Shown: positions 1 to 8,332 of the stretch, piece by piece
How the letters are laid out: every line of letters starts with the position of its first letter
How positions within the stretch are numbered: the stretch's first letter is position 1
From: Streptomyces ipomoeae 91-03
GTDB lineage: Bacteria > Actinomycetota > Actinomycetes > Streptomycetales > Streptomycetaceae
DNA: 46,311 nucleotides
Reading direction: 5' to 3'
NCBI RefSeq assembly: GCF_000317595.1
Contig: NZ_AEJC01000601.1
Span: 1 to 46,311, forward strand
The notes under the pieces: generated by a model
Databases searched by the model: none
What the model was told of the DNA's origin: nothing
Seen by the model: the letters and a program-made list of their open reading frames with translations, nothing else
Position numbers and translations under genes: made by a program

Positions 1-18
1 CTCCTCGTATCAGTGTGG

Positions 19-918
19 TCAGACCTTGAAGCCGTAGTTCAGGAGCTTCTTCGCGTCCGACAGACGGTCGGCCTCGGTCGGGGCGGCGAGGACCGTGCCG
101 ATGATCGTCTTGCCGTTACGGGTGGCGGCGAAGACGAGGCACTTCTTGGACTCGGGGCCCGAGCCGGTCTTCACGCCGATCGCCCCGCTGTAGGTGCCCA
201 GCAGCGGGTTGGTGTTCTTCCACGGCTCCATCGTCCGGGTGCCGCCGGACTTCGTTTTGGTCTTCGCCGTGTACGTCTTCGTCTTGACGACCGTGCGGAA
301 CGTGGAGTTCTTCATCGCGTTGCTGGCGAGCTTCGTCAGGTCGCGCGCCGTCGAGTAGTTCGCCCCGTTGCCGATGCCGTCGAACGAGTCGAAGTGCGTG
401 TTCTTCAGGCCAAGGCTCTTGGCGGTGGAGTTCATCTTGCCGATGAACGACTTCACACGCGCAGCGCGGGTCGAGCCCGTGCCGAACTTGTCGGCAAGCG
501 CGTAAGCGGCGTCGCAGCCGGACGGAAGCATCAGGCCGTACAGCAGCTGACGGACGGTGACCTTGTCTCCGACGATCAGGCGAGCCAGGGAGGCGTTGTT
601 CTTCACGACGTAGTCGCTGTACGCCTTCTGGATCGTGACCTGGGAGTTCAGGTTGAGGTTCTTCTGCTTCAGCACCACCAGTGCCGTCATGATCTTGGTG
701 GTCGAGCCGGTGGACAGCTTCTTGTCCGCGTTCTTCGTGAACAACGACTTGCTCGTGCCGTTGTTCATCACGAACCCGCCCGTGGCGGTGATCGTGGGCT
801 TCGCGACGGCCGCCTGCGCGGGAGCGGAGCTGATGACTCCGGTCGCGATCATCGCACCGGTGGTGACGACTACAGCAGCGGCTCTGCGGACACGTGCGCC
901 CTTTATGGCGGTAATCAA
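19..918 (-). CDS. D-alanyl-D-alanine carboxypeptidase (PBP5-like, S11 family), secreted
   Basis: Serine D,D-carboxypeptidase that trims the terminal D-Ala of peptidoglycan stem peptides outside the membrane; 299 aa. I chose the TTG at 918 because GGGG lies 8 nt upstream and the N-terminus then reads as a classic signal peptide (Lys/Arg-rich start, hydrophobic core, cleavage near Ala34-Gln35-Ala36). A longer frame to 1116 exists but would bury the signal. Active-site motifs: S72-T-T-K75 (SxxK), S133-G-C135 at the SxN position, and K250-T-G252 (KTG). The Asn of SxN is replaced by Cys, a variant I associate with actinobacterial members. There is no obvious C-terminal membrane anchor beyond the penicillin-binding domain, so it is probably released or wall-associated. 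Divergent from the GntR gene. Family call is secure; exact physiological role is inferred. Confidence 0.9.
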   Translation of the reverse strand: MITAIKGARVRRAAAVVVTTGAMIATGVISSAPAQAAVAKPTITATGGFVMNNGTSKSLFTKNADKKLSTGSTTKIMTALVVLKQKNLNLNSQVTIQKAYSDYVVKNNASLARLIVGDKVTVRQLLYGLMLPSGCDAAYALADKFGTGSTRAARVKSFIGKMNSTAKSLGLKNTHFDSFDGIGNGANYSTARDLTKLASNAMKNSTFRTVVKTKTYTAKTKTKSGGTRTMEPWKNTNPLLGTYSGAIGVKTGSGPESKKCLVFAATRNGKTIIGTVLAAPTEADRLSDAKKLLNYGFKV

Positions 919-993
919 GTCAAATACCCCGATTGCGTCAAATGTCTGTGGAGCGCGGCCATTTGGGTGCCGACGTGCAGGCAAAGCGCGGCC

Positions 994-1018
994 GCTACTC
1001 GTGAGACAAGTGAGTAGC
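994..1018. promoter_or_regulatory. 7-bp inverted repeat upstream of the carboxypeptidase gene
   Basis: GCTACTC at 994-1000 is repeated inverted as GAGTAGC at 1012-1018 with an 11-nt spacer. It lies in the divergent region between the carboxypeptidase and GntR genes, about 75 bp upstream of the TTG start. The size and spacing suit a dimeric regulator, but no regulator is identifiable and chance cannot be excluded. Confidence 0.35.
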
Positions 1019-1154
1019 ACAAAAGGTTGTGCGGCGGTTGAGGCGGGGGCCGATTCAGGCCTCTCCGACAGTGCTCCGACAGCTCCTTGACGGCATTCGT
1101 CCCGGATCGTGGACAAGGGCAGTCATGCGTACGTGTTGTATCTATGCTGTGGGC

Positions 1155-1868
1155 ATGCCCTCAGTGTCGCCCACGACCACGCCGAACCGGACCGCCGCCA
1201 CAGCCACTTCCAGCACCGCCGCCCCGGCCCTCAGGCAGCCGCCCGCCGCGGACCGCGTCTACTCCCATGTCAAACAAGGAGTCTTGGAGCGCCGCTACGA
1301 AGGCGGCACGCTGCTCACCGAGGGCGAGCTGGCCGAGGCGGTCGGGGTGTCGCGGACGCCGGTGCGGGAGGCGCTGCTGCGGCTGGAGGTCGAGGGGCTG
1401 ATCAAGCTCTACCCGAAGAAGGGCGCCCTGGTGCTGCCCGTCTCCGCACAGGAGATCGCGGACGTGGTGGAGACCCGGCAGCTGGTCGAGGAGCACGCCG
1501 TCCGCAAGACGGTCCCGGCCTCGCCGCAGCTCATCGCCCGTCTGGAGGAGCTGCTGGAGCAGCAGAAGGCGCAGGCGGCGGCCGGTGACCTGGCAGCCGC
1601 GGCGGTGACCGACCGCTGTTTCCACGCCGAGATCGTCCGCAGTGGCGGCAACGAGATCCTCTCCCGCCTCTACGACCAGCTCCGCGACCGGCAGTTGCGC
1701 ATGGGTGTCGCCGTCATGCACGCCCACCCGGACCGTGTCACCAAGACGCTCACCGAACACGAGGAGATCCTCCAGGCGCTGCGTGCCGGCGACGCCGAGG
1801 CGGCCGTGGACCTCGTCCACCGGCATGTCAGCTGGTTCTCCAACCTGGCGCGGGGGGAGGTCCGTTGA
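1155..1868 (+). CDS. GntR family transcriptional regulator, FadR subfamily (FCD ligand domain)
   Basis: Predicted DNA-binding repressor/activator of 237 aa. After a Thr/Ser/Ala-rich disordered head of about 30 residues comes a winged helix-turn-helix typical of GntR proteins (residues about 35-100; recognisable core ELAEAVGVSRTPVREALLRL, then the wing GLIKLYPKKGALV). The C-terminal half is an all-helical FCD domain (VETRQLVEEHAV, later FHAEIV and HEEILQALRAGD with a His-rich metal/ligand pocket). I start at ATG 1155; an in-frame ATG at 1125 would add ten residues and cannot be excluded. The stop TGA overlaps the start TTG of the following MFS gene, so the two are translationally coupled and the regulator probably controls that transporter. 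Ligand unknown; the FCD class usually senses small organic acids. Confidence 0.9.
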   Translation: MPSVSPTTTPNRTAATATSSTAAPALRQPPAADRVYSHVKQGVLERRYEGGTLLTEGELAEAVGVSRTPVREALLRLEVEGLIKLYPKKGALVLPVSAQEIADVVETRQLVEEHAVRKTVPASPQLIARLEELLEQQKAQAAAGDLAAAAVTDRCFHAEIVRSGGNEILSRLYDQLRDRQLRMGVAVMHAHPDRVTKTLTEHEEILQALRAGDAEAAVDLVHRHVSWFSNLARGEVR

Positions 1869-3190
1869 GCAGCGCGGGTATATCCTCGTCGTCCTCCGCG
1901 TCCCTCCCCGGTGACCCGCCCGGCGGCCGTCGTGCCCTCGCGGTCTGGAGCATCGGCGTCGCGGTCTACTTCGTCGCCGTCATCTTCCGTACGTCGCTGG
2001 GGGTGGCCGGCCTCGACGCCGCCGACCGCTTCCATGTGAGCGCCTCCGCCCTGTCCACCTTCTCCATACTCCAGTTGCTCGTGTACGCGGGCATGCAGAT
2101 ACCCGTCGGTCTGCTGGTCGACCGGCTCGGCACCAAGAAGGTGCTGACCCTGGGCGCCTTGCTGTTCACGGCCGGCCAGCTCGGCTTCGCTCTGTCGCCG
2201 TCGTACGGCACGGCGCTGGCCTCGCGCGCGCTGCTGGGCTGTGGCGACGCGATGACGTTCATCAGTGTGCTGCGGCTGGGTACCCGCTGGTTCCCGGCCC
2301 GGCGCGGGCCGCTGATCGCGCAGTTCGCGGGGCTGGCCGGCATGGCGGGCAACCTGGTCTCGACGCTGGTGCTGGCCCGGCTGCTGCACGGTGTGGGCTG
2401 GACGGCGGCGTTCGCGGGCAGTTCGGCCGCCGGGCTCGTCGTCCTCGTACTCGTCCTGCTGTTCCTGAAGGACCACCCCGAGGGCTACGAGCCGGAACCG
2501 TCACCGCACCAGGGCGCGGCGTACGTACGGCGGCAGATCGCGACGTCCTGGCGGGAGCCGGGGACGCGGCTGGGTCTGTGGGTGCACTTCACCACGCAGT
2601 TCCCGGCGATGGTGTTCCTGCTGCTGTGGGGGCTGCCGTTCCTGGTCGAGGCGCAGGGGCTGAGCCGGGCCACCGCCGGTGATCTGCTCACCCTCGTCGT
2701 CCTCTCCAACATGGTCGTCGGACTGGTGTACGGCCAGGTGGTCGCCCGGCATCACGCGGCGCGGCTGCCGCTGGCGCTCGGCACGGTCCTCGCGACGGCG
2801 ACGGTCTGGGCGGCCACGCTCCTGTACCCCGGTGAGCACGCGCCGATGTGGCTCCTGGTCGTCCTGTGCACGGTCCTCGGCGCCTGTGGCCCCGCCTCCA
2901 TGCTCGGCTTCGACTTCGCCCGCCCGGCGAACCCGCCGGAGCGTCAGGGCACCGCCTCCGGAATCACCAACATGGGTGGTTTCGTCGCCTCCATGACGAC
3001 CTTGCTCGTCGTCGGCGTGCTGCTGGACATGACGAACGACGACTACCGCGTCGCCTTCTCCGCCGTCTTCGTCCTCCAGGCCCTCGGCCTGAGCCAGATC
3101 CTCCGGCTCCGGGGCCGCGCGGCCCGCCGTGAGCGGGAACGGCTGGTGGCGAGCCGGGTGGAGACGGTCCACGTACCGGCGTCTCGGTGA
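1865..3190 (+). CDS. MFS transporter
   Basis: Major facilitator superfamily membrane transporter, 441 aa with about 12 hydrophobic segments. The loop motif between TM2 and TM3 is present (GLLVDRLGTKKVL, the G-x3-D-R-x-G-x-K/R signature). It begins with TTG at 1865 inside the stop of the GntR gene (TTGA overlap), with a strong ribosome-binding run GGGGGAGG at about 1853-1860. Ser-rich cytoplasmic N-terminus and basic C-terminal tail. The coupling implies that its substrate, or a metabolite of it, is the GntR ligand. The substrate cannot be read from sequence; the general look resembles the organic-anion/sugar-acid or drug-efflux groups rather than sugar-proton symporters. Confidence 0.9.
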   Translation: MSSAGISSSSSASLPGDPPGGRRALAVWSIGVAVYFVAVIFRTSLGVAGLDAADRFHVSASALSTFSILQLLVYAGMQIPVGLLVDRLGTKKVLTLGALLFTAGQLGFALSPSYGTALASRALLGCGDAMTFISVLRLGTRWFPARRGPLIAQFAGLAGMAGNLVSTLVLARLLHGVGWTAAFAGSSAAGLVVLVLVLLFLKDHPEGYEPEPSPHQGAAYVRRQIATSWREPGTRLGLWVHFTTQFPAMVFLLLWGLPFLVEAQGLSRATAGDLLTLVVLSNMVVGLVYGQVVARHHAARLPLALGTVLATATVWAATLLYPGEHAPMWLLVVLCTVLGACGPASMLGFDFARPANPPERQGTASGITNMGGFVASMTTLLVVGVLLDMTNDDYRVAFSAVFVLQALGLSQILRLRGRAARRERERLVASRVETVHVPASR

Positions 3191-3356
3191 CGCATGGTGC
3201 CGTGACGGGGGCGGGCCGGCAACGCGCGCCGTCGTGCGCGGGCGCGGAACGACGGCATACGCGAGCCGAACGCGGGTCGAGCACCGGGCAGCGGACCCCA
3301 GCCTCATGGCCATGGGCCGAACCGCTACCGGCCAGAAGGCCCATGCTCCGTCGGCC

Positions 3357-3444
3357 AGAGGCGGAACCGTCACCGCTCAGAGGCGGAACCGTCACCGCTC
3401 AGAGGCCGAATCGTCGCCGCCCAGAGGGCTGAGCCGTCGCCGGC
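3357..3444. repeat. Four tandem copies of a 22-bp unit
   Basis: Four head-to-tail 22-bp units beginning AGAGGC/GGG. The first two are identical (core GGCGGAACCGTCACCGCTC) and the third and fourth diverge at several positions. They fill the space between the convergent MFS and isomerase-fold genes (3191-3450), which otherwise shows no gene. The last unit ends just before the stop of the minus-strand gene. Confidence 0.85.
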
Positions 3445-3450
3445 CCCGGG

Positions 3451-4275
3451 CTAGACCGTCACCGCGAAGGAGCGCAGGATCGCGGCGATCAGCTGCGGGT
3501 CGCCCTCGCCCTTGATGCGGTCGGCGACGGCATCGGCGGTGACGCGGCCGCAGGCCAGGCGGACGTAGGTCTCCCAGTCGAGGGTGAGGGTGGCGGCGGG
3601 GCCGAGGGCGGGGGCGGTCTCCAGGGTGCCGCGGCCCTGGATGTCGACGCGGACGGTACGGATGAACTCCACCGGGCCGTGCACGTCGAAGACGACGGCC
3701 GAGCTGCGCGGCGCCTGCGCGTCCTCGGCGACGACCTTCGGCAGTACGGACAGCAGCTCGTCGCGGACGACGTACGCGCCCGGCGAGTCCAGATTCCCCG
3801 GCTGCCCCAGCGCGGCGCGCAGGTCCTGCTCATGGACCCACACGTCGAACGCGCGGTTGCGCATGGCCTGTTCCAGCGTCAACTCCGTACCGAGCGGTCC
3901 ACGCACGATGTGGTCCGGCATCCGCGACTCGTTCCGCAGCTGGCGGTTGCGGCGGATGATCGTGTACTCCAGCTCGGCGGTCATCTCCGGCGCGGTGTGG
4001 TGCCGGCGGGCGTCGACCTGCATCTCCATGTATCGCTGGTGCTCGGTCCGTACGTGGTACAGGTCACGCGGGAGGGTGTGGATCGGCCGCGGGTCGCCGA
4101 GCATCTCGGAGTCGAGGCCGATCACATGGGAGACCACATCGCGCACCGACCAGCCGGGGCATGGGGTCCGCCTGTTCCACTCGCCCTCCACGAGCGGTGA
4201 CACCAGCTCGGATATAGCGTCCACGGAGTGGGTCCAGGCGTCGGCGTAGGGCTGAAGAGTGGGATGCAGACTCAC
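3451..4275 (-). CDS. Maleylpyruvate isomerase family mycothiol-dependent enzyme (DinB/MDMPI fold)
   Basis: Predicted metal-binding four-helix-bundle protein of 274 aa in the MDMPI N-terminal family, which uses mycothiol, the actinobacterial thiol cofactor. Visible signatures: ELVSPLVEGEWNRRTPCPGWSVRDVVSHV near residues 23-52, with the first metal His in VSHV, and a distal WVHEQDLRAALG segment supplying a second His and acidic residues. The C-terminal third (about 200-274) is the SCP2-like extension usual in this family. ATG at 4275. Members act in maleylpyruvate isomerisation, S-conjugate transfer or sigma-factor control, so the actual reaction here is open. It stands alone, divergent from the nitrilase gene and convergent with the MFS gene. 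Confidence 0.82.
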   Translation of the reverse strand: MSLHPTLQPYADAWTHSVDAISELVSPLVEGEWNRRTPCPGWSVRDVVSHVIGLDSEMLGDPRPIHTLPRDLYHVRTEHQRYMEMQVDARRHHTAPEMTAELEYTIIRRNRQLRNESRMPDHIVRGPLGTELTLEQAMRNRAFDVWVHEQDLRAALGQPGNLDSPGAYVVRDELLSVLPKVVAEDAQAPRSSAVVFDVHGPVEFIRTVRVDIQGRGTLETAPALGPAATLTLDWETYVRLACGRVTADAVADRIKGEGDPQLIAAILRSFAVTV

Positions 4276-4488
4276 GGAACGGGACCCCTCGGGCGGTCGG
4301 TACGGTCGGTACGTGGTGGGTGGGTTCTCGGTGGGGGCGTCGACGTTGACGGCGGTGAGCGGGCGTGGGCGGCTGTCGGTGGGTGCTGTGGAACGTTAAG
4401 TTACGCTGCTGAGCGGCACCCCGGCAGTGCTTTCGTGTGACGATCGTAGGGCCGGTATGGACGGCTCGAATGCCAGGACGGTGGTAGT

Positions 4489-5307
4489 GTGCGCGCCTCG
4501 CTCATCCAGATCGGCGTAGACGAGGGCGAATCGGTCGATTCGCGCAGGCGGCGGGTGGCTTCGCTGGTGCGGGAGCAGGCCGGCGCCGATCTCGTCGTCC
4601 TCCCGGAGCTGTGGACCACCGGCGCATTCTCGTTCGAATCCTTCACCGTGGAGGCCGAGCCGCTCGACGGCCCGACGTACGAGGCGATGGCCAAGGCGGC
4701 GAGTGACGCGGGCGTCTGGCTGCACGCCGGCTCGATCCCCGAACGGGCTGCCTCCGACAGCGGCTCCGCCGCGGGCGCGGGCCCCCTTTACAACACCTCC
4801 CTGGTCTTCTCACCCTCTGGTGAACTCGCCGCCGCCTACCGCAAGATCCATCGCTTCGGCTTCGACAAGGGCGAGGCCGTACTGATGGGCGCGGGCACGG
4901 AGCTGGTGACGCTCCGCCTCCCCGAGACCACTCTCGGCATCGCGACCTGCTACGACCTCCGTTTCCCCGAACTCTTCCGCGGCCTCGTGGACGCCGGCGC
5001 CGAGACCTTCGTGCTCTCGGCGGGCTGGCCGGAGCGCCGCCGCTCCCACTGGACGCTCCTCGCCCAGGCCCGGGCCGTCGAGAACCAGGCGTACGTCCTC
5101 GCCTGCGGAACGGCGGGTACGCACGCGGGAGTTCCCCAGGCCGGTCACTCGATCGTGGTCGATCCGTGGGGGGAGGTGCTGGCGGAGGCCGGCGCCGACG
5201 AGGAAGTCCTCATGGTGGAGTTCGACCCGGCGAAGGTGGCGACCACGCGGGAACAGTTCCCCGCGCTGAAGGACAGGCTGCTGGGGGTGGCGGCCCCGCG
5301 CCGCTGA
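4489..5307 (+). CDS. Carbon-nitrogen hydrolase (nitrilase superfamily amidase)
   Basis: Cytosolic amidase of 272 aa with the complete catalytic triad: E40 (LPELW), K119 (YRKIHRFG) and C154 (ATCYDLRFPE). The architecture is the single nitrilase domain without extra modules. The closest relatives by feel are omega-amidase/deaminated-glutathione-amidase-like enzymes (Nit1/Nit2, YafV), which hydrolyse alpha-keto-glutaramate-type damaged metabolites; the CYDLRFPE motif fits that group. GTG start at 4489 with a GGACGG-type ribosome site about 10 nt upstream. Divergent from the mycothiol-enzyme gene; the 4276-4488 gap should hold both promoters but I cannot assign boxes confidently. Confidence 0.88.
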   Translation: MRASLIQIGVDEGESVDSRRRRVASLVREQAGADLVVLPELWTTGAFSFESFTVEAEPLDGPTYEAMAKAASDAGVWLHAGSIPERAASDSGSAAGAGPLYNTSLVFSPSGELAAAYRKIHRFGFDKGEAVLMGAGTELVTLRLPETTLGIATCYDLRFPELFRGLVDAGAETFVLSAGWPERRRSHWTLLAQARAVENQAYVLACGTAGTHAGVPQAGHSIVVDPWGEVLAEAGADEEVLMVEFDPAKVATTREQFPALKDRLLGVAAPRR

Positions 5308-5346
5308 TCCCGACCGAGCGGTGGGCCTACGGCCGGTCGGATCATG

Positions 5347-5426
5347 GCCGTCAGCCGTCAGCCGTCAGCCGTCAGCCGTCAGCCGTCAGCCGTCAGCCGT
5401 CAGCCGTCAGCCGTCAGCCGTCAGCC
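5347..5426. repeat. Heptanucleotide tandem repeat, 11.4 copies
   Basis: Eleven perfect head-to-tail copies of GCCGTCA (minus strand TGACGGC) plus a partial copy. The tract begins about 40 bp past the nitrilase stop and its right end runs into the last codons and stop of the minus-strand LURP-one gene. Every unit contains TGA, so a stop occurs in each frame every 21 nt. A perfect simple repeat of this kind is prone to slippage. Confidence 0.97.
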
Positions 5427-5910
5427 TCTCCTTCTCCGCCAGGTGGATCACGCACACCGCGACGGCGATCAGCAGCGCGGGGTCCGCGTCGTCCCGTACG
5501 ACGTCCAGACCGTATGTCTCCCTCACATGCAGCCAGCGGCACGAGACGACGGCGAGCAGGTCACCCTCGTACTCGACGACGAACTCACGGTCGAGGATCT
5601 TGCCGCTGACGTCGAGTTCGGTGCGGCCGTCCGCCAAGGACACGCGGTAGTGGTTGCGGAGCAGGGAGAGACGTTTGCGGCGGACGGTGGCCAGGGGTTC
5701 GCCGTCCCGTTCGATCACCATGGTGTCGCGCAGCGCGAACATCTTCTGCCGGATGTCGATCAGAACCCGCCCTTGGGTGTCCTTCAGATCGAAGGTGTCC
5801 CGCAGTCGCATGGCCTTGCCGTCGACGAGGAAGGCCTTCCTGCCGTGCTCGTCCTCGATCCAGTAGTCGTCACCGATGCCGAGGAGCCGGTCGCGTACGA
5901 GGAATCTCAT
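5407..5910 (-). CDS. LURP-one-related (DUF567/scramblase-like beta-barrel) family protein
   Basis: Protein of 167 aa in the LURP-one/Tubby-like fold: alternating beta strands of the type MRFLVRDRLLGIGDDYWIED, then RLRDTFDLKD..RVLIDIRQKMFALRDTMVIERDGEPLATVRRKRL, and a C-terminal hydrophobic helix (ALLIAVAVCVIHL) that in the Tubby fold threads the barrel. I start at ATG 5910, preceded by GGGAAC; the frame is open further upstream but runs through the DnaA boxes. The last residues (LTADG) and the stop are encoded by the TGACGGC repeat, so repeat length change leaves the protein end unaltered. Function in bacteria is unknown; phospholipid scramblase activity is only a fold-based analogy. Confidence 0.85.
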   Translation of the reverse strand: MRFLVRDRLLGIGDDYWIEDEHGRKAFLVDGKAMRLRDTFDLKDTQGRVLIDIRQKMFALRDTMVIERDGEPLATVRRKRLSLLRNHYRVSLADGRTELDVSGKILDREFVVEYEGDLLAVVSCRWLHVRETYGLDVVRDDADPALLIAVAVCVIHLAEKERLTADG

Positions 5911-5979
5911 GTTCCCAGGGGTTCCCCGGGGCCCGCTCCGAAACGTCCCCGATAGGCCGGAAGGGCCAGCTCGCGAACA

Positions 5980-6043
5980 CTGTCCACAGTTCGTGGGGAG
6001 GTTGTCCACAGGCCGGTACGGGAGTTGCGGCAGGTTGTCCACA
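5980..6043 (+). other. Cluster of three DnaA boxes
   Basis: Three same-orientation boxes: CTGTCCACA at 5980-5988, TTGTCCACA at 6002-6010 and TTGTCCACA at 6035-6043. TTGTCCACA is the preferred Streptomyces DnaA box. Start-to-start distances are 22 and 33 bp, that is two and three turns at 11 bp, so all three lie on one helix face. The cluster occupies the divergent intergenic gap between the LURP-one and thioredoxin-NHL genes. Clusters of high-affinity DnaA boxes outside oriC that titrate DnaA are known in S. coelicolor. Confidence 0.85.
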
Positions 6044-6083
6044 GGCTCGCGAGCGGATCTTGCGCAAGTGGCAGTCTGGACCC

Positions 6084-7943
6084 ATGAACGACTCCACGAC
6101 CAAGCACCCGGTACCCCGCCGTGTCCGTGTCCGCGCCCCCGAGCTGATCGGGAAGGGCGGCTGGCTGAACACGGGTGGGAAGCAGTACAGCCTCGCCGAC
6201 CTGCGGGGAAAGATAGTGGTGCTGGATTTCTGGACGTTCTGCTGCATCAACTGTCTGCATGTCCTGGACGAGCTGCGGCACTTGGAGGAGAAGCACCGGG
6301 ACACGGTGGTGGTCATCGGGGTGCACTCGCCGAAGTTCGCGCACGAGGCGGAGCATCGGGCGGTGCTCGACGCCGTCGAGCGGTACGAGGTGGAGCACCC
6401 CGTGCTCGACGACCCGGAGCTCGCCACATGGAAGCAGTACGCGGTACGGGCCTGGCCGACGCTCGTGGTGATCGACCCGGAGGGCTACGTGGTCGCCCAG
6501 CACGCGGGCGAGGGGCATGTTCACGCCATAGAGCGGCTGGTCACCGAGCTGGAGACCGAGCACGCGGCGAAGGGCACGCTACGGCGCGGTGACGGGCCGT
6601 ACGTACCACCGGAGCCCGATCCGACGGTGCTGCGCTTCCCCGGCAAGGCGCTGCTCCTGCCGGACGGCGACTTCCTTGTCAGCGACACCACCCGGCATCG
6701 GCTGGTCCGCCTCGCGCCGGACGGCGAGACAGTCGTACGGCGTTACGGCACCGGAGAGCGCGGTTTCGTGGACGGCCCCGCCGACCACGCCCGCTTCAGT
6801 GAGCCGCAGGGACTGGCGTTGCTGGACAGCGGTGATGTGGTGGTCGCCGACACCGTGAACCACGCCCTGCGCCGGCTCGACCCGGACACCGGCCATGTCG
6901 CGACCCTGGCCGGTACGGGCCGTCAGTGGTGGCAGGGCTCGCCGACCTCGGGACCGGCGTGGCAGATCGATCTGTCCTCGCCGTGGGACGTGGCCGTCTT
7001 CGGCGGCAAGGTCTGGATCGCCATGGCCGGTGTCCACCAGCTGTGGACGTACGACCCGGCCGACTGCACGGTCGCCGTGGCGGCGGGCACGACGAACGAG
7101 GGGTTGGTTGACGGGCCGGGGCCGGAGGCCTGGTTCGCGCAGCCGTCGGGGCTCGCGGCCACCGCCGACCGGCTGTGGCTGGCCGACTCCGAGACGTCCG
7201 CGCTGAGATGGGTGGACCTCGATGGTGTGGTCCACACGGCGGTCGGCACCGGGCTCTTCGACTTCGGCCACCGTGACGGCGACGCCGAACAGGCGCTGCT
7301 CCAGCATCCGCTGGGGGTCACGGCCCTGCCGGACGGTTCGGTGGCGATCTGCGACACGTACAACCACGCGTTGCGCCGCTACGACCCGGCGACGGGGGAG
7401 GTGACCACGCTCGCCACGGACCTGCGGGAGCCGAGTGACGCGGTGCTCGTCGGGGACGACATCGTGGTCGTCGAGTCCGCCCGCCACCGGCTGACCCGGC
7501 TGCGGCTGCCGGAGGAGGCGGTACGGGTCGAGGCCGTCGCCCATAGGACCCAGCGCGCGGCCACCGACATAGCCCCCGGCAGCTTGCGGTTGGATGTCGT
7601 CTTCCAGCCCCCGCCCGGCCAGAAGCTCGACGACCGCTACGGTCCCTCGACCCGTCTTCTCGTCTCCTCCACCCCGCCCGAGCTGCTGCTCAAGGGCGAC
7701 GGCGCGGACACGTCCCTCTCTCGCGAGCTGCAACTGAACCCGTCGATATCCGAGGGAGTCCTCCACGTCTCGGCGATGGCCGCCTCCTGTGACGACCCTG
7801 CGTCCAACAGTGACTCCGCCGCGGGTGCCGAGTACCCGGCCTGTCACGTCCATCAGCAGGACTGGGGCGTGCCGGTCCAGGTCAGGGACGGCGGGGTGGA
7901 CAGGCTGCCGCTGGTGTTGGCGGGGATGGATGAGACCCCCTAG
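6084..7943 (+). CDS. NHL-repeat protein with N-terminal thioredoxin domain
   Basis: Protein of 619 aa. Residues about 20-160 form a thioredoxin-like/TlpA-type domain with the redox motif C54-I-N-C57 preceded by a further Cys (FWTFCCINC) and the cis-Pro segment AWPTLVV. Residues about 180-500 hold repeated NHL-type beta-propeller blades (LPDGDFLVSDTTRHRLVRL, DSGDVVVADTVNHALRRLD, LPDGSVAICDTYNHALRRYD). The tail (about 530-619) is a beta-rich extension. This is the bacterial counterpart of NHLRC2. There is no signal peptide, so it is cytosolic. ATG at 6084; the DnaA-box cluster ends 40 bp upstream and may overlap its promoter. Substrate unknown. Confidence 0.9.
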   Translation: MNDSTTKHPVPRRVRVRAPELIGKGGWLNTGGKQYSLADLRGKIVVLDFWTFCCINCLHVLDELRHLEEKHRDTVVVIGVHSPKFAHEAEHRAVLDAVERYEVEHPVLDDPELATWKQYAVRAWPTLVVIDPEGYVVAQHAGEGHVHAIERLVTELETEHAAKGTLRRGDGPYVPPEPDPTVLRFPGKALLLPDGDFLVSDTTRHRLVRLAPDGETVVRRYGTGERGFVDGPADHARFSEPQGLALLDSGDVVVADTVNHALRRLDPDTGHVATLAGTGRQWWQGSPTSGPAWQIDLSSPWDVAVFGGKVWIAMAGVHQLWTYDPADCTVAVAAGTTNEGLVDGPGPEAWFAQPSGLAATADRLWLADSETSALRWVDLDGVVHTAVGTGLFDFGHRDGDAEQALLQHPLGVTALPDGSVAICDTYNHALRRYDPATGEVTTLATDLREPSDAVLVGDDIVVVESARHRLTRLRLPEEAVRVEAVAHRTQRAATDIAPGSLRLDVVFQPPPGQKLDDRYGPSTRLLVSSTPPELLLKGDGADTSLSRELQLNPSISEGVLHVSAMAASCDDPASNSDSAAGAEYPACHVHQQDWGVPVQVRDGGVDRLPLVLAGMDETP

Positions 7944-7961
7944 CCGATCCGCTGGGGTACG

Positions 7962-8201
7962 TCAGTACCCCTGGTAGCCGTCCCGGTGGTGGTGTCGTTC
8001 CTCGTCGATGACGGGGGTCGTCGGTGGCACCACCACTCGCCGCCGCCGGGCGATGCTGCTGAACGTCACGACGCCGATGAGTCCGACGAGGATGAGGATG
8101 ATGCCGACCAGGTCGAGGTTGACCCCTTGCATGTCCCAGTCGGTGGCGAACGTGAGGATGGCCCCCACGGCGATCAGGATGATGCACCCGCCCAGGCCCA
8201 T
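7962..8201 (-). CDS. Small two-TM membrane protein (DUF6458-like)
   Basis: Protein of 79 aa with two hydrophobic segments (GGCIILIAVGAILTFA and LDLVGIILILVGLIGVVTF) separated by a short loop with TDWDMQGVNLD, followed by a basic Arg patch and a His-rich tail (EERHHHRDGYQGY). The start ATG at 8201 is supported by GGAGGAAA 7 nt upstream. The same short family occurs across Actinobacteria and I know no assigned function. It ends 18 bp from the stop of the convergent NHL gene, and upstream (8202-8332) the spacer contains two diverged copies of a 23-bp AATGGGCCTGG-type unit. Confidence 0.8.
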   Translation of the reverse strand: MGLGGCIILIAVGAILTFATDWDMQGVNLDLVGIILILVGLIGVVTFSSIARRRRVVVPPTTPVIDEERHHHRDGYQGY

Positions 8202-8332
8202 GAGTGTTTCCTCCCAGTCCGGTTGGGTCGGCCGGTCGTTCCGGTCGCTCGGTCCTACCGGTCGTTTCCGGGTACCCGAATGGGCCTGGTGGTAACGGGT
8301 CAATGGGCCTGGCAGTGACGGGTCCCCGGTAA

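Noticed and set aside
1108..1116. CGTGGACAA, an inverted DnaA-box-like sequence (8 of 9)
   Set aside because: Single imperfect site without neighbours; expected by chance in 46 kb.
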